35,219 nucleotides of DNA from Methylobacter psychrophilus (GCF_025583945.1 NZ_JAOEGU010000043.1:1-35219); one strand, 5' to 3'. Shown: positions 7,253-18,211, counted from the stretch's first letter. Notes: generated by a model not told the origin, from the letters alone. Made by a program: numbers and translations.

Positions 7253-8386
7253 TTGACTAAGTCGGCAATATTGGTGTTAGAAGATGGAACCGTATTTAAC
7301 GGTGTATCTATAGGTGCAGACGGCTGTTCTGTAGGCGAAGTGGTTTTTAATACCGCAATGACGGGGTATCAGGAAATTCTCAGCGATCCTTCTTATGCCC
7401 GGCAAATTGTAACATTAACCTATCCCCATATCGGTAATGTCGGAACGAATAGTGAAGACGATGAATCCATTGGCGTTTTTGCCAGTGGTTTGGTTATTAG
7501 GGATTTACCGTTATTGGCCAGTAACTGGCGCTGCGAAAAAACGCTGCAACAGTATTTACTGGATAACAAGGTGGTCGCTATTGCTGATATAGACACGCGA
7601 AAACTGACGCGTTTGTTACGTGACAAGGGCGCGCAACGTGGCTGTATTATGGCCGGTGAGACGGTTTGTGTGGATACGGCAAAAGCGGCTATTGAGAGCT
7701 TTCCCGGCTTAAAGGGCATGGATTTGGCCAAAGAAGTCACTACGGCCGAAATTTATGAATGGACTGAAAATATCTGGGATTTACAAAACGGCCATACCCA
7801 AGGCGAGAATCTGACCAGGCATGTGGTTGCCTATGATTTTGGCATTAAACGTAACATTCTCAGGTTGCTCGTTAATCGCGGATGTCGTGTGACAGTTGTT
7901 CCTGCAACAACTCCGGCTGCAACGGTATTGGCAATGAATCCCGATGGCGTGTTTTTATCGAATGGCCCTGGAGATCCTGAGCCCTGTGTTTATGCCATCG
8001 AGGCTATCAAAACAATATTGGAAAATAAAATTCCGGTATTTGGTATTTGTTTGGGTCATCAACTGTTGGCTTTGGCGAGTGGTGCAAAAACTGAAAAGAT
8101 GAAGTTTGGTCATCACGGCGCCAATCATCCTGTTCAGCAAATGGCTACGGGGCGCGTGATGATTAGTAGTCAAAATCATGGTTTTGCCGTTAATGAAGCC
8201 AGTTTGCCCGTTAATTTGGTAGCCACTTATCGATCTTTATTTGATGGTAGTTTACAGGGCGTCAAACGGACAGATTGTCCCGCCATGAGTTTTCAGGGCC
8301 ATCCTGAAGCCGGGCCCGGGCCGCATGATGTGGAATCCTTATTTGATGGATTTATCGATATGATGAATCATGCAAGCAAACAATAA
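7253..8386 (+). CDS. carA: Carbamoyl-phosphate synthase, small subunit
   Basis: Glutamine amidotransferase subunit that hydrolyses glutamine and channels ammonia to CarB for carbamoyl phosphate synthesis, feeding arginine and pyrimidines. The 377 residues comprise the CarA N-terminal domain (about 1-150, with [17 protein letters not shown]) and a class I glutamine amidotransferase domain (about 190-370). The nucleophile is Cys266 in GICLGHQ, and the His350/Glu352 pair lies in GHPEAGPGP. The likely start is TTG at 7253 (TTG ACT AAG TCG) with GAGG eight bases upstream; the GTG at 7249 is out of frame and meets a stop at once. A rare start codon and a leader hairpin may both limit expression. 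carB follows after 20 bp. Confidence 0.97.
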   Translation: MTKSAILVLEDGTVFNGVSIGADGCSVGEVVFNTAMTGYQEILSDPSYARQIVTLTYPHIGNVGTNSEDDESIGVFASGLVIRDLPLLASNWRCEKTLQQYLLDNKVVAIADIDTRKLTRLLRDKGAQRGCIMAGETVCVDTAKAAIESFPGLKGMDLAKEVTTAEIYEWTENIWDLQNGHTQGENLTRHVVAYDFGIKRNILRLLVNRGCRVTVVPATTPAATVLAMNPDGVFLSNGPGDPEPCVYAIEAIKTILENKIPVFGICLGHQLLALASGAKTEKMKFGHHGANHPVQQMATGRVMISSQNHGFAVNEASLPVNLVATYRSLFDGSLQGVKRTDCPAMSFQGHPEAGPGPHDVESLFDGFIDMMNHASKQ

Positions 8387-8406
8387 TTAGACTAGAAAAT
8401 CATAAA

Positions 8407-11400
8407 ATGCCAAAAAGAACGGATATAAAATCGATTTTACTACTGGGTGCCGGACCAATTGTTATTGGTCAGGCCTGTGAATTTGATTATTCAGGTACGC
8501 AAGCCTGTAAGGCGCTAAGAGAAGAAGGTTACCGTGTTATTTTGGTAAATTCCAATCCTGCAACTATCATGACTGATCCTGATATGGCCGATGCAACTTA
8601 TATCGAGCCTATTGATTGGCAAACGGTCGAAAAAATTATAGCGAAAGAACGCCCTGATGCCATTTTGCCAACCATGGGTGGTCAAACCGCGTTGAACTGT
8701 GCGCTGGATCTTGATGCTAATGGTGTACTGGCGAAATATAACGTTGAGATGATCGGCGCGACCAAAGAAGCCATTAATATGGCCGAAGATCGTCAGTTGT
8801 TTAACGATGCCATGAAGCGTATTGGTTATGAAGTTGCAAAATCAAAAACGGCGCATAGCATAGAAGAAGCCTTGGCGGCTCAAAAGGAAGTCGGTTATCC
8901 GACGGTTATTCGTCCGTCTTTTACTATGGGCGGTAGCGGCGGCGGTATTGCTTATAATAAAGAAGAATTTCTTGAAATTTGTGAGCGCGGCTTGTATTTG
9001 TCTCCCACCAATGAATTATTGATTGAAGAATCGGTATTGGGTTGGAAAGAATATGAAATGGAAGTGGTGCGTGATTCCAAAGATAACTGCATCATCGTCT
9101 GCTCAATTGAGAATTTTGACCCAATGGGCGTGCATACCGGCGATTCAATTACCGTAGCCCCCGCGCAAACATTAACCGATAAAGAATATCAAATTCTGCG
9201 TAATGTTTCTTTGGCGGTGTTACGTGAAATTGGTGTAGATACCGGCGGTTCCAATGTTCAGGTGGCGATTAATCCGGCTGATGGACGCATGATTGTTATT
9301 GAAATGAATCCTCGTGTGTCACGCTCGTCAGCGCTGGCCTCCAAAGCAACGGGCTTTCCGATTGCCAAAGTGGCCGCCAAATTAGCGGTTGGTTATACGT
9401 TGGATGAGTTGAAGAATGAAATTACCGGTGGCGCGACGCCGGCATCATTTGAACCGACTATCGATTACGTGGTAACTAAAGTGCCACGGTTTACCTTTGA
9501 AAAATTCCCGCAAGCCGATGATCGTTTGACGACACAAATGAAATCAGTCGGAGAAGTCATGGCGATTGGCCGTACTTTTCAGGAATCATTACAAAAAGCC
9601 TTGCGTGGCCTGGAAATTGGTATCAGCGGTCTTGATGAGATAATCGATTTGACCGCCGATGATGCCAGAGAAAGAATGCAGCGGGAAATGCGCCATCCAG
9701 GGCCGGATCGTTTGTTATATGTCGCTGATGCTTTTCGTATCGGTATGACGTTGGATGAGATTCATGATGCGTCCAAAATTGATCCCTGGTTTTTGGCGCA
9801 AATTGAAGATTTAATTATTACCGAGCAATCTCTGGCAACCAAAACCTTATCAACCTTGAAAGACGGTGAGCTTTATAAGCTAAAGCGCAAGGGCTTTTCT
9901 GATATTCGTATTGCCAAGCTACTCGATGCTTCTGAAATTGAGGTACGTAATGTTCGTCACAAGCAGAATATTCGTCCTGTTTATAAGCGTATTGATTCTT
10001 GTGCGGCTGAATTTTCGTCAGATACGGCATATTTGTATTCCACCTACGAAGAAGAGTGTGAAGCACGGGTTTCTGATAAAGAAAAAATTATTATTCTTGG
10101 TGGCGGTCCCAACCGGATCGGGCAGGGTATTGAGTTTGATTATTGCTGTGTGCATGCGGCGTTGGCCTTGCGTGAGGATGGTTATGAAACCATCATGATC
10201 AATTGCAATCCTGAAACGGTTTCAACCGACTTTGATACCTCGGATCGTTTATATTTTGAGTCATTAACCCTAGAAGATGTGCTTGAAATTGTTCATCTTG
10301 AAAAGCCCAAGGGCGTGATTGTTCAATATGGTGGTCAGACGCCGTTGAAACTTGCGAGAGCACTGGAAGCTGCCGGAGTGCCCATTATTGGTACATCGCC
10401 GGATTCAATTGATTTGGCCGAGGACAGGGAGCGCTTTCAAAAACTGCTGGAAAGATTGGGACTAAAACAGCCACCTAATGCCACGGCCCGTTCTGTTGAG
10501 CAAGCCGTTAATGCTGCTAAAGAGTTGGGGTATCCGCTGGTAGTCAGACCTTCTTATGTATTGGGTGGTCGTGGCATGGAAATCGTTTTTAATGAAGAAG
10601 GCTTGCAGCGCTATATGAAAGAAGCGGTGAGTGTTTCCAACGATGCTCCTGTGTTGCTGGATCGGTTTCTTGATGACGCGGTGGAAATGGATGTTGATGC
10701 CATTTATGACGGTGAGCGGGTGTTGATCGGTGGCTTGATGGAGCATATCGAACAAGCCGGCGTGCATTCAGGTGATTCTGCCTGTTCATTGCCGCCTTAT
10801 GAATTGGCTCCGGCAATTCAGGACAAGCTCCGTGAGCAAGTCGCTAAAATGGCTGAGGCCTTGGGTGTAAGAGGGTTGATGAATACCCAGTTTGCGATTC
10901 AGGGTGAAGATATTTATGTCCTTGAAGTTAACCCAAGAGCATCACGAACGGCGCCTTTTGTCTCTAAAGCGACCGGCTATGCGTTGGCTAAAATTGCCGC
11001 TCGCGTTATGGTAGGGCAAACCTTGGCAGAGCAAGGCATTACCGAAGAGCGAATTCCTGACTATTACTCTGTCAAGGAAGCGGTGTTTCCGTTTGTTAAA
11101 TTCCCCGGTGTTGATTCATTGTTAGGTCCTGAAATGAAATCAACCGGTGAAGTGATGGGGGTAGGGAAAACCTTTGGTGAAGCTTTTGCCAAGTCGCAAC
11201 GTGCGGCGGGCGTTAATTTGAATGACAGTGGTAAGGTATTGATCAGTATCCGTGATGCTGATAAAGCCAAAGCGCCTGATATTGCCAGAATGCTGGTAGA
11301 CAAGAAATATGAAATTGTGGCAACGGGCGGTACGGCAAGATTTCTTAAAGAAGCCGGTATTCCTTGTGAAGTGGTTTATAAGGTTAACGAAGGGCGACCC

Positions 11401-11625
11401 AACACGGTTGATATGATAAAGAATGATCAGATCCAGTTGATTATTAATACCACAGAAGGTAAAAAAGCGATTTCAGATTCCTTCACCATGCGTAGGGAAG
11501 CCTTGCAGCATCGGGTAACTTATTACACCACTATGGCCGGTGCGAGAGCTGCCTGTTATGCGCTGGGTGAATTGGATGCGGGTGATGTTAATTGTCTGCA
11601 GGATTTGCATAAAAGCTTGATTTGA
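8407..11625 (+). CDS. carB: Carbamoyl-phosphate synthase, large subunit
   Basis: Synthetase subunit making carbamoyl phosphate from bicarbonate, ammonia and two ATP. At 1072 residues it has full length and the expected internal duplication. The first ATP-grasp half (about 1-400) carries [13 protein letters not shown] and [18 protein letters not shown]. An oligomerisation region (about 400-550) follows. The second half (about 551-935) carries [13 protein letters not shown] and [18 protein letters not shown]. The C-terminal MGS-like allosteric domain (about 936-1072) has [14 protein letters not shown], the region that in E. coli binds UMP and ornithine. It is 20 bp from carA, so the two are cotranscribed. 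The ribosome-binding site is weak, suggesting translational coupling. The downstream gene is greA, as in Pseudomonas. Confidence 0.98.
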   Translation: MPKRTDIKSILLLGAGPIVIGQACEFDYSGTQACKALREEGYRVILVNSNPATIMTDPDMADATYIEPIDWQTVEKIIAKERPDAILPTMGGQTALNCALDLDANGVLAKYNVEMIGATKEAINMAEDRQLFNDAMKRIGYEVAKSKTAHSIEEALAAQKEVGYPTVIRPSFTMGGSGGGIAYNKEEFLEICERGLYLSPTNELLIEESVLGWKEYEMEVVRDSKDNCIIVCSIENFDPMGVHTGDSITVAPAQTLTDKEYQILRNVSLAVLREIGVDTGGSNVQVAINPADGRMIVIEMNPRVSRSSALASKATGFPIAKVAAKLAVGYTLDELKNEITGGATPASFEPTIDYVVTKVPRFTFEKFPQADDRLTTQMKSVGEVMAIGRTFQESLQKALRGLEIGISGLDEIIDLTADDARERMQREMRHPGPDRLLYVADAFRIGMTLDEIHDASKIDPWFLAQIEDLIITEQSLATKTLSTLKDGELYKLKRKGFSDIRIAKLLDASEIEVRNVRHKQNIRPVYKRIDSCAAEFSSDTAYLYSTYEEECEARVSDKEKIIILGGGPNRIGQGIEFDYCCVHAALALREDGYETIMINCNPETVSTDFDTSDRLYFESLTLEDVLEIVHLEKPKGVIVQYGGQTPLKLARALEAAGVPIIGTSPDSIDLAEDRERFQKLLERLGLKQPPNATARSVEQAVNAAKELGYPLVVRPSYVLGGRGMEIVFNEEGLQRYMKEAVSVSNDAPVLLDRFLDDAVEMDVDAIYDGERVLIGGLMEHIEQAGVHSGDSACSLPPYELAPAIQDKLREQVAKMAEALGVRGLMNTQFAIQGEDIYVLEVNPRASRTAPFVSKATGYALAKIAARVMVGQTLAEQGITEERIPDYYSVKEAVFPFVKFPGVDSLLGPEMKSTGEVMGVGKTFGEAFAKSQRAAGVNLNDSGKVLISIRDADKAKAPDIARMLVDKKYEIVATGGTARFLKEAGIPCEVVYKVNEGRPNTVDMIKNDQIQLIINTTEGKKAISDSFTMRREALQHRVTYYTTMAGARAACYALGELDAGDVNCLQDLHKSLI

Positions 11626-11634
11626 AGTGGCAAG

Positions 11635-11674
11635 GGCGCAAAAAATATCGGTTTTTAGCAGTTAATTTTGCGCC
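11635..11674. promoter_or_regulatory. Hairpin between carB and greA
   Basis: GGCGCAAAA (11635-11643) pairs with TTTTGCGCC (11666-11674) around a 22-base loop, beginning ten bases after the carB stop. No continuous T-tract follows. It may be a weak terminator or part of the greA leader. The right edge is 34 bases before the greA start. Confidence 0.4.
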
Positions 11675-11708
11675 TTTAGCCCAAAAAAATTTAATGGAGT
11701 TTAAAAAA

Positions 11709-12185
11709 ATGATTAAAGTACCTCTCACTGTCAAAGGTGCAGAAAAATTACGCGCAGAATTGGATGAATTAAAGTCAGTCGTGCGTCCGCGTATTATTGC
11801 TTCTATTGCCACGGCTCGTGCACACGGTGATTTAAAAGAAAACGCTGAATATCATGCGGCCAAAGAGCAGCAAAGTTTTGCAGAAGGACGTATTTCTGAA
11901 ATTGAAGGCAAGCTTTCCAATGCGCAAATTATTGACATTACCAAGGTAGATGCCAACGGCAAAGTGGTGTTTGGAGCAACGGTAGAAATAGAAGACGTTG
12001 AATCCGAGAAAAGAGTCACATATCAGATTGTGGGTGAAGATGAAGCCAGTATCAAGGAAGGGCGTATTTCAGTAGGGTCGCCAATTGCACGGGCATTAAT
12101 CGGCAAAGAAATAGAAGATGTTGTTACGGTTAAAGCGCCGGCTGGTAATGTTGACTATGAAATTATTTCAATTAAATATATTTAA
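11709..12185 (+). CDS. greA: Transcription elongation factor GreA
   Basis: Binds the RNA polymerase secondary channel and stimulates cleavage of backtracked transcripts. Starting at ATG 11709 the protein has 158 residues, the normal GreA length. An N-terminal coiled-coil hairpin (about 1-75) bears the acidic tip [15 protein letters not shown] (Asp and Glu of the LKENAEY motif), and a C-terminal FKBP-like domain (about 80-158) contains [15 protein letters not shown]. The frame is open further upstream to 11622, but GGAG nine bases before 11709 and the family N-terminus [14 protein letters not shown] fix the start. It lies 83 bp after carB. Confidence 0.96.
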   Translation: MIKVPLTVKGAEKLRAELDELKSVVRPRIIASIATARAHGDLKENAEYHAAKEQQSFAEGRISEIEGKLSNAQIIDITKVDANGKVVFGATVEIEDVESEKRVTYQIVGEDEASIKEGRISVGSPIARALIGKEIEDVVTVKAPAGNVDYEIISIKYI

Positions 12186-12199
12186 TTGCGGCCAAAAAT

Positions 12200-12237
12200 A
12201 CAAGGTGAAAGCGGTATTGTATTTCCGTTCACCTTGT
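12200..12237. terminator. Hairpin between convergent greA and yhbY
   Basis: ACAAGGTGAA (12200-12209) and TTCACCTTGT (12228-12237) form a perfect 10-bp stem, with CGG/CCG able to extend pairing inside the loop. It lies 14 bases after the greA stop and just beyond the yhbY stop, so it is placed to separate the two convergent transcripts. Neither strand shows a good T-tract. Confidence 0.5.
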
Positions 12238-12244
12238 GCCGGAT

Positions 12245-12511
12245 TTACTTATCGGGATTTAATCGGTAAATAACCGCGATTTGACCAATAGTTTGAATTA
12301 GCTCGGCTCCGGTATCAGAGCATATTTTTTCACTAATCAGCTTGCGTTGATCGCGTTCTGCGCGTATTTTTATCTTAATTAATTCGTGTATGTTAAGTGC
12401 TTGATCAAGTTCAGTCAGCACTCCGGCTGTAAGGCCTGATTGCCCTATCATAACTACGGGTTTTAAAGTATGAGCCTCAGCTCGAAATTTTTTCTTATCT
12501 GCAGAGTTCAC
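12245..12511 (-). CDS. yhbY: Ribosome assembly RNA-binding protein YhbY
   Basis: Small CRM-domain protein of 88 residues that associates with pre-50S ribosomal particles. The family signature is present: KKKFRAEAHTLKPVVMIGQSGLT (about 6-28, with the GxxG-type loop at IGQSGL) followed by ALNIHELIKIKI. The start is GTG at 12511 with AGGA seven bases upstream; an overlapping ATG (12515) is out of frame and stops after six codons. It is divergent from rlmE by 48 bp, the arrangement known from E. coli and Pseudomonas, where both products act on the large ribosomal subunit. Confidence 0.94.
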   Translation of the reverse strand: MNSADKKKFRAEAHTLKPVVMIGQSGLTAGVLTELDQALNIHELIKIKIRAERDQRKLISEKICSDTGAELIQTIGQIAVIYRLNPDK

Positions 12512-12559
12512 TCATTTTTCCTAAATCAAAAAGTTAATTAACACCAATTATAAAGCGTT

Positions 12560-13177
12560 ATGGGTCGAAGTAAAAGTAGTAGTCGTTGGATGGCGGAACA
12601 TTTTGAGGATGAATATGTCAAGATGGCTCAAGCGCAAGGTTATCGTTCTCGAGCGGTTTTTAAGTTAAAAGAAATTCAGGATAAAGATCAACTGATTAAA
12701 CCCGGCATGAATATTATTGATTTGGGCGCAGCTCCCGGCGGCTGGTCACAGTTTGCAAGGCAGTTGATGGGTAAGAAAAATAAATTGATTGCGCTGGATA
12801 TTCTGCCGATGGATGCGCTTGATGGTGTAGATTTTATTCTCGGTGATTTTCGTGAAGAAGCGGTATTGGATCAGCTTAATGTTGCTCTGGAAGGTGTGCC
12901 GGTTAATCTGGTTATGTCTGATATGGCGCCGAATATGAGTGGCAATAAAGGAGTGGATCAGCCTCGGGCTATTTATTTGGGTGAGCTGGCTTTGGAAACA
13001 GCAAAAACTGTTTTAATAAAAGATGGGAGCTTTTTGGTTAAGTTGTTTCACGGTGAAGGTTTTGAAGAATTTTATCATGAGGTGCAGAGCTGTTTTACAA
13101 AAGTTGTTATTAGAAAGCCAAAAGCCTCAAGGCCAAGAAGTAACGAGGTTTATATTTTGGCCAAAGGGTTTAAATAA
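12560..13177 (+). CDS. rlmE: 23S rRNA 2'-O-methyltransferase (Um2552)
   Basis: SAM-dependent methyltransferase (RrmJ/FtsJ) that modifies U2552 in the A loop of 23S rRNA late in 50S assembly. It has 205 residues and a Rossmann fold. The SAM-binding loop is [14 protein letters not shown] (about 53-66). The catalytic K-D-K-E tetrad is visible as Lys35 (AVFKLK), Asp121 ([10 protein letters not shown]), Lys161 ([10 protein letters not shown]) and Glu196 (SNEVYI). No clear ribosome-binding site precedes the ATG, and TTATAA at 12548-12553 lies where a -10 box would put the transcript start close to the ATG, so a very short leader is possible. ftsH follows in the same direction after a gap of about 146 bp. 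Confidence 0.97.
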   Translation: MGRSKSSSRWMAEHFEDEYVKMAQAQGYRSRAVFKLKEIQDKDQLIKPGMNIIDLGAAPGGWSQFARQLMGKKNKLIALDILPMDALDGVDFILGDFREEAVLDQLNVALEGVPVNLVMSDMAPNMSGNKGVDQPRAIYLGELALETAKTVLIKDGSFLVKLFHGEGFEEFYHEVQSCFTKVVIRKPKASRPRSNEVYILAKGFK

Positions 13178-13323
13178 TCTTTAGTAGCCCTTATATCTGT
13201 AAAACAAGGAAATCACCAATGGTCTGATGAGCTCCAGATAAATAACCACAGTCAGGAAAGTTAACTCCTGATATAATTACTCAGTGCTTTAAACCGAGAG
13301 CCGTTAGGGGCTAGGGTGTGTTT

Positions 13324-15252
13324 GTGAATGATATGATAAAAAATATAATCCTGTGGGTGGTCATCGCTGTTGTATTGATGTCTCTTTTTAATAATTTTGG
13401 CTCTCAGGGAGAGCGGGCTGACTCATCGTTATCCTATTCGCAATTCATCGATTCGGTGAAAGCGGGTCAGGTACAACAGGTGATAATTGATGAGCATATT
13501 GTTAAAGGCAAGATGCAGAGTGGTCAGCTGTTTAGGGTTTACGCACCGACTGATGCGCATTTAGTTGATGACTTATTGGCTAATGGTGTTGACGTTAAAG
13601 CAGTTCCGCCTGAGCAACCTTCCATGCTTATGCAGTTATTGGTGTCTTTTGGACCTATGTTGTTGCTTATTGCGGTGTGGGTTTTCTTTATGCGGCAAAT
13701 GCAGGGTGGCGGTGCCGGTGGTCGAGGCGCAATGAGCTTTGGCAAAAGTAAAGCTCGCATGCTGGAAGAAGATCAAATTAAAGTGACTTTTGCTGACGTT
13801 GCTGGTTGTGATGAGGCTAAAGAAGAAGTCGTTGAAATGGTGGATTTTCTTAAAGATCCTGCCAAATACCAGAAACTGGGTGGAAAAATCCCCAGAGGTG
13901 CCTTGATGATTGGGCCGCCTGGAACAGGTAAAACGTTGTTGGCAAGAGCTATTGCCGGTGAAGCTAAAGTGCCGTTTTTTACAATTTCCGGTTCTGATTT
14001 TGTGGAAATGTTTGTTGGTGTTGGTGCCTCCCGCGTGCGTGACATGTTTGAGCAAGCCAAAAAGCATGCACCTTGTATCATCTTTATTGATGAGATCGAT
14101 GCTGTCGGTCGTCAGCGTGGTGCTGGTTTAGGTGGTGGCAATGACGAGCGTGAACAAACCTTAAACCAGTTATTGGTTGAAATGGATGGTTTTGAGGGTA
14201 ATGAAGGTATTATCGTCATCGCGGCAACAAATCGTCCCGATGTATTGGATAAAGCTTTGTTGCGTCCAGGCCGTTTTGATCGTCAAGTTACCGTAGGTTT
14301 GCCTGATGTGAGAGGGCGCGAGCAGATTCTTAACGTCCATATCAAGAAAGTGCCAATTGCTGATGATGTAAAAGTTAAGTATATAGCGCAAGGAACGCCA
14401 GGATTTTCCGGGGCCGATTTGGCTAATTTGATCAATGAAGGCGCTTTGTTTGCTGCCAGAATGAATAAACGTGTTGTCAGTATGTCGGACTTGGAAAAAG
14501 CCAAGGACAAGCTGATCATGGGGCCTGAAAGGCATACCATGGTTATGGATGAGAAAGAAAAGACAATGACGGCTTATCATGAAGCGGGTCACGCCATTGT
14601 TGGCAAGTTGGTGCCTGAGCATGATCCGGTTTATAAGGTCAGTATTATGCCTAGAGGTCGTGCATTGGGCGTTACCATGTTCTTGCCTGAAAGAGACCAG
14701 TATAGTGCCAGCAAACAAAAGCTGGATAGTATGATTTCCAGTTTATATGGTGGTCGTATTGCTGAGGAAGTGGTTTTTGGTTGGGAGCAAGTTAGTACCG
14801 GTGCTTCCAATGATATTGAGCGTGCCACTGAGTTGGCAAGAAATATGGTAACTAAATGGGGTTTATCCCAACGTTTGGGCCCATTGTCATATAGTGAAGA
14901 AGAGGGTGAAGTGTTTCTTGGGCGTTCGGTAACGCAGCATAAAACAGTCGCTGAAGAGACTTCGCATACTATTGATGAAGAAATCCGTTCGTTTATTGAC
15001 CGAAATTACGAGCGTGCTGAACGGCTTTTGAAAGAAAATATTGATATATTGCATGCCATGGCTGCTGCGCTAATGAAATATGAGACTATCGATAAATATC
15101 AAATTGACGATTTAATGGCTCGTAAGCCGGTAAGAGATCCTCAAGGTTGGGATGACAGGCCACCACGTGGCGATGTTAAAACAGACGAGGTTAATGATGC
15201 TGACGATAAAAAAACTGACAAGACTATAGGTCAGGCCGCAGAGCAAGGTTAA
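13324..15252 (+). CDS. ftsH: ATP-dependent zinc metalloprotease FtsH
   Basis: Membrane-anchored AAA+ protease degrading misfolded membrane proteins and regulatory targets such as LpxC and sigma-32 in relatives. From GTG 13324 the protein has 642 residues. Two transmembrane segments (about 4-22 and 98-118) flank a periplasmic domain. The AAA module has Walker A GPPGTGKT (Lys203), Walker B FIDEID (Asp256/Glu257) and the second region of homology [20 protein letters not shown]. The zinc protease motif is HEAGH (His419, Glu420, His423). An in-frame GTG at 13318 would add two residues. I prefer 13324 because [11 protein letters not shown] matches the usual N-terminus and AGGG lies seven bases upstream. 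The C-terminal 40 residues are charged and variable. Confidence 0.97.
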   Translation: MNDMIKNIILWVVIAVVLMSLFNNFGSQGERADSSLSYSQFIDSVKAGQVQQVIIDEHIVKGKMQSGQLFRVYAPTDAHLVDDLLANGVDVKAVPPEQPSMLMQLLVSFGPMLLLIAVWVFFMRQMQGGGAGGRGAMSFGKSKARMLEEDQIKVTFADVAGCDEAKEEVVEMVDFLKDPAKYQKLGGKIPRGALMIGPPGTGKTLLARAIAGEAKVPFFTISGSDFVEMFVGVGASRVRDMFEQAKKHAPCIIFIDEIDAVGRQRGAGLGGGNDEREQTLNQLLVEMDGFEGNEGIIVIAATNRPDVLDKALLRPGRFDRQVTVGLPDVRGREQILNVHIKKVPIADDVKVKYIAQGTPGFSGADLANLINEGALFAARMNKRVVSMSDLEKAKDKLIMGPERHTMVMDEKEKTMTAYHEAGHAIVGKLVPEHDPVYKVSIMPRGRALGVTMFLPERDQYSASKQKLDSMISSLYGGRIAEEVVFGWEQVSTGASNDIERATELARNMVTKWGLSQRLGPLSYSEEEGEVFLGRSVTQHKTVAEETSHTIDEEIRSFIDRNYERAERLLKENIDILHAMAAALMKYETIDKYQIDDLMARKPVRDPQGWDDRPPRGDVKTDEVNDADDKKTDKTIGQAAEQG

Positions 15253-15280
15253 GAGGTTTAGGTCTTACAGGGCTTTTATA

Positions 15281-15312
15281 AAGGAGAGGTAGAGATTACC
15301 CCTCCTTTTTTT
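15281..15312 (+). terminator. Rho-independent terminator after ftsH
   Basis: AAGGAG-A-GGTA (15281-15291) pairs with TACC-C-CTCCTT (ending 15307), interrupted by one A/C mismatch, and runs into seven T (15306-15312). It lies about 28 bases after the ftsH stop, so glmM probably has its own promoter in the remaining 130 bases. Confidence 0.8.
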
Positions 15313-15444
15313 ATGTGCAACTATAATGCTTTAGGGCAAATTTAAAAGTAAGTTTTTAATTTGGTTGTATATGTGTTCCATACGATAATAATCTTGCAAA
15401 ACAGCAGCAAATTATAGATTATTCAGGCAGTGAGAATAAAGATT

Positions 15445-16785
15445 ATGGCAAGAAAATATTTTGGAACGGATGGAATTAGAGGGAAAGTAGGTGAGCCACC
15501 TATAACAGCAGATTTTTTATTGAAATTAGGTTGGGCGGCAGGCAAGGTGTTTGCCAATGAAGGGCATGGTTTTGTGTTGGTAGGTAAGGATACCCGTATT
15601 TCAGGTTATATGTTTGAATCAGCTCTGGAGGCAGGATTAACTGCTGCCGGCGTGGATACGCATTTGTTGGGACCTATGCCGACGCCTGGCGTGGCTTATT
15701 TGGCGCGTACCTTAAGGGCACAGGCAGGTATAGTCATCAGTGCCTCGCATAATCCTTATTATGATAATGGCGTCAAGTTTTTTTCAGTGCAGGGAACCAA
15801 GCTGCCTGATGATATTGAACAAAAAATTGAATATTATATTGATTCGCCGATGACGACGGTAGAGTCTTCACAATTGGGTAAAGCAAAGCGTTTGGTTGAT
15901 GCTGCGGGCCGCTATATTGAATTTTGCAAGGCTAGTATTCCTACACGTTTTGATTTTAACGGCATGAAAATTGTCGTTGATTGTGCTCATGGAGCAACTT
16001 ATCATATTGCGCCACATGTTTTTAGGGAAGTTGGTGCGGAAGTTATTGTAATCGGCGCTGAGCCTAATGGTATTAATATAAACGATGAGTGTGGAGCAAC
16101 CAGTCCGGATAAATTGGTTGCTGCGGTATTGGCTAATCAAGCGAATATCGGCATTGCTTTGGATGGTGATGGTGATCGTCTGGTCATGGTTGATCATAAA
16201 GGTGAGATTGTTGATGGTGACGAACTAATCTACATTATTGCCAAAGCCAGATTAGATGCAGGATTGATGGCAGGTCCTGTCGTTGGCACATTAATGACTA
16301 ATTTGGGTATGGAGCACGGACTTAAGCAGTTGGGGATCAATCTGCTGAGAGCGAAAGTAGGTGATCGTTACGTGTTGGAAATGATGAGTGAGCATGACAG
16401 TATTTTAGGCGGGGAAAATTCCGGTCATATTATTTGTCTTGATAAAACGACAACGGGCGATGGAATTATTGCCGCTTTGCAGGTTATGGCTGAAATGCAT
16501 GATAGTGGATATAGTTTGCATGAATTAAAATCCGGGATGCAAAAATATCCACAAATTCTGATTAATATTAAAACCCCTAAAAAAGTTAATATAGATGCCG
16601 ATGACGGCATACAAAAGGCTGTGCGTGCGGTTGAGAAAAAGCTTGGGGTTAAAGGCAGGGTCTTGTTAAGAGCGTCAGGTACAGAGCCACTTATTCGCGT
16701 TATGGTAGAAGGCGAGCATGCCGAATCGGTAAAAAATTATGCTCAACAATTGGCTGAAGATGTTAAGAAAGTAATAGGTACTTGA
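15445..16785 (+). CDS. glmM: Phosphoglucosamine mutase
   Basis: Interconverts glucosamine-6-phosphate and glucosamine-1-phosphate on the way to UDP-GlcNAc for peptidoglycan and LPS. From ATG 15445 the protein has 446 residues, typical of GlmM. Features are the N-terminal [13 protein letters not shown], the active-site phosphoserine Ser101 in [12 protein letters not shown], the magnesium site DGDGDR (Asp240, Asp242, Asp244), the sugar-binding GGENSGHI, and the phosphate-binding [14 protein letters not shown] near the end. The frame extends upstream to GTG 15430, but [10 protein letters not shown] fits the family start better. The folP gene usually placed before glmM is missing; 192 bp and a terminator separate it from ftsH. 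Confidence 0.97.
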   Translation: MARKYFGTDGIRGKVGEPPITADFLLKLGWAAGKVFANEGHGFVLVGKDTRISGYMFESALEAGLTAAGVDTHLLGPMPTPGVAYLARTLRAQAGIVISASHNPYYDNGVKFFSVQGTKLPDDIEQKIEYYIDSPMTTVESSQLGKAKRLVDAAGRYIEFCKASIPTRFDFNGMKIVVDCAHGATYHIAPHVFREVGAEVIVIGAEPNGININDECGATSPDKLVAAVLANQANIGIALDGDGDRLVMVDHKGEIVDGDELIYIIAKARLDAGLMAGPVVGTLMTNLGMEHGLKQLGINLLRAKVGDRYVLEMMSEHDSILGGENSGHIICLDKTTTGDGIIAALQVMAEMHDSGYSLHELKSGMQKYPQILINIKTPKKVNIDADDGIQKAVRAVEKKLGVKGRVLLRASGTEPLIRVMVEGEHAESVKNYAQQLAEDVKKVIGT

Positions 16786-16842
16786 ATTGATCTCTATTAG
16801 CCTATATCATAAGCGGTTTGGTTCTATGTGGGAGTAATGTTG

Positions 16843-17589
16843 ATGCGTCGGTCTCTGGTTGTCGGAAATTGGAAAATGAATGGAACTCTTGAAAGTGCTG
16901 AGTTGCTTGCAAAAGGCATTATTGCCGGATTAGGGTCGGATATTGCGGATATTGCGATCTGTGTGCCTTATGTTTACCTGCCGAGTATTAGCAGGTTGGT
17001 TAAAGATACTCCCCTAGCGTTAGGTTCACAAAATGTAGCAGATAAACCTTCAGGTGCTTTCACCGGAGAAATTTCAGCTACCATGTTAAAAGAATTTAAT
17101 TGCCAATATGCTCTCGTAGGGCACTCGGAAAGACGTAGCTATTACGGTGATACTAACGAATCAGTGGCTGCACGTTTTTGCCAGGCGCAAGAACAAAACA
17201 TTATTCCTGTTTTGTGCGTAGGTGAAACTTTGGAGCAGCGCGAACAGGATCAAACTTTTGCGGTGATTAATGAGCAGCTTGATGCCGTTATTAACGTAGC
17301 TGGCATAGCTGCTTTTAATACTGCAGTAATTGCTTATGAACCCGTCTGGGCCATAGGCACAGGAAAAACGGCAAGTGATGAGCAGGCACAGGAAGTGCAT
17401 TATTATATTCGCCAGTACATTGCTGCTAAAGATCAAGTTATTGCTGATAAAATACAAATTTTATACGGTGGTAGTGCCAAACCGGATAATGCGAAAGGCT
17501 TGTTTGCTATGCCTGACATAGATGGCGGTTTAATAGGTGGGGCTTCGTTGGATGCGGAATCCTTTTTAAAGATTTTTCATTCGATTTAG
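16843..17589 (+). CDS. tpiA: Triosephosphate isomerase
   Basis: Glycolytic TIM-barrel enzyme interconverting dihydroxyacetone phosphate and glyceraldehyde-3-phosphate. From ATG 16843 the product has 248 residues. Catalytic residues are Lys11 (GNWKMNG), His94 (LVGHSERR) and Glu166 (AYEPVWAIGTG, followed by the flexible loop). The phosphate-binding YGGSAKPDN and GLIGGASLDAESF are present. The frame reaches back to GTG 16828 and also contains ATG 16837. GGGAG at 16830-16834 is eight bases from 16843 and only two from 16837, so 16843 (MRRSLVVGNWKM) is chosen. secG follows 16 bp after the stop. Confidence 0.97.
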   Translation: MRRSLVVGNWKMNGTLESAELLAKGIIAGLGSDIADIAICVPYVYLPSISRLVKDTPLALGSQNVADKPSGAFTGEISATMLKEFNCQYALVGHSERRSYYGDTNESVAARFCQAQEQNIIPVLCVGETLEQREQDQTFAVINEQLDAVINVAGIAAFNTAVIAYEPVWAIGTGKTASDEQAQEVHYYIRQYIAAKDQVIADKIQILYGGSAKPDNAKGLFAMPDIDGGLIGGASLDAESFLKIFHSI

Positions 17590-17605
17590 AACAGATCAGA
17601 CTTTC

Positions 17606-18049
17606 ATGTATCAGGTAATTATCGTTATTCATGTGTTGCTGGGTTTAGGTATTATTGGCTTAATATTAATGCAGCAAGGTAAAGGAGCTGATGCGGGTGC
17701 CGCCTTTGGCACTGGCTCTGCAGGCTCTGTTTTTGGGGCGCAGGGCGCCGCATCATTTTTGTCTCGAGCTACAGCAATTCTGGCGACTTTGTTTTTTATA
17801 ACCAGTTTAGGTCTTGCCATGATCAATGGGCACAAAGGTGTGGCTTTTGATTTAATGAGCTCGCCAGACGTTCAGCAAGACGCCTTGGGTATTCCTGAAG
17901 TAGTCGGTGAAAAAGGCGTTAATACTGCTCCTGTAAAGTCTGAAGAAATGCCTGCAGTACCCGAAGTGAAGTCAGCTGAGCAGCCTGCCGGTGCAGAGCT
18001 GGAAAATACAGTTGTACCCAAGGCTGAAGAGTTAAAGACCGTTAAATAA
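17606..18049 (+). CDS. secG: Protein translocase subunit SecG
   Basis: Accessory subunit of the SecYEG translocon in the inner membrane. The first 75 residues match SecG: a transmembrane helix (about 1-23), the conserved cytoplasmic loop LMQQGKGADAGAAFGTGSAGSVFGA, and a second helix (about 50-72). With 147 residues it is longer than the E. coli protein (110). The extra C-terminal tail (about 80-147) is rich in Pro, Glu, Ala and Val without a recognisable domain, as often seen in this subunit. It is 16 bp from tpiA and precedes tRNA-Leu, the usual gammaproteobacterial arrangement. Confidence 0.95.
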   Translation: MYQVIIVIHVLLGLGIIGLILMQQGKGADAGAAFGTGSAGSVFGAQGAASFLSRATAILATLFFITSLGLAMINGHKGVAFDLMSSPDVQQDALGIPEVVGEKGVNTAPVKSEEMPAVPEVKSAEQPAGAELENTVVPKAEELKTVK

Positions 18050-18107
18050 AAAATAATTTTGCGTGTAAAAGCAGTAAACAAGTCGTAAAGTTATTTTAAA
18101 TAATTAA

Positions 18108-18192
18108 GCCGATGTGGTGAAATTGGTAGACACGCCATCTTGAGGGGGTGGTGACGCAAGTCTTGCCGGTTCAAATCCGGCCATCGGCACCA
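18108..18192 (+). tRNA. tRNA-Leu (anticodon GAG)
   Basis: A complete class II tRNA of 85 bases including an encoded CCA. The acceptor stem is GCCGATG (18108-18114) with CATCGGC (18182-18188). The anticodon stem is CCATC/GGTGG, with loop TTGAGGG at 18140-18146 and anticodon GAG at 18142-18144 (reads CUC and CUU). A long variable arm is present, and the T-arm is GCCGG-TTCAAAT-CCGGC. It lies 58 bases after secG, as in many gammaproteobacteria. Confidence 0.97.
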
Positions 18193-18211
18193 GTTAGGTG
18201 TAAAGAAATAT

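Noticed and set aside
14170-14718. Long antisense frame (182 codons) across ftsH
   Set aside because: It is fully embedded in the highly conserved ftsH coding sequence and is a shadow of its codon use.
15430-15444. Upstream GTG start for glmM
   Set aside because: It would add five residues not typical of GlmM, whereas ATG 15445 gives the conserved N-terminus.
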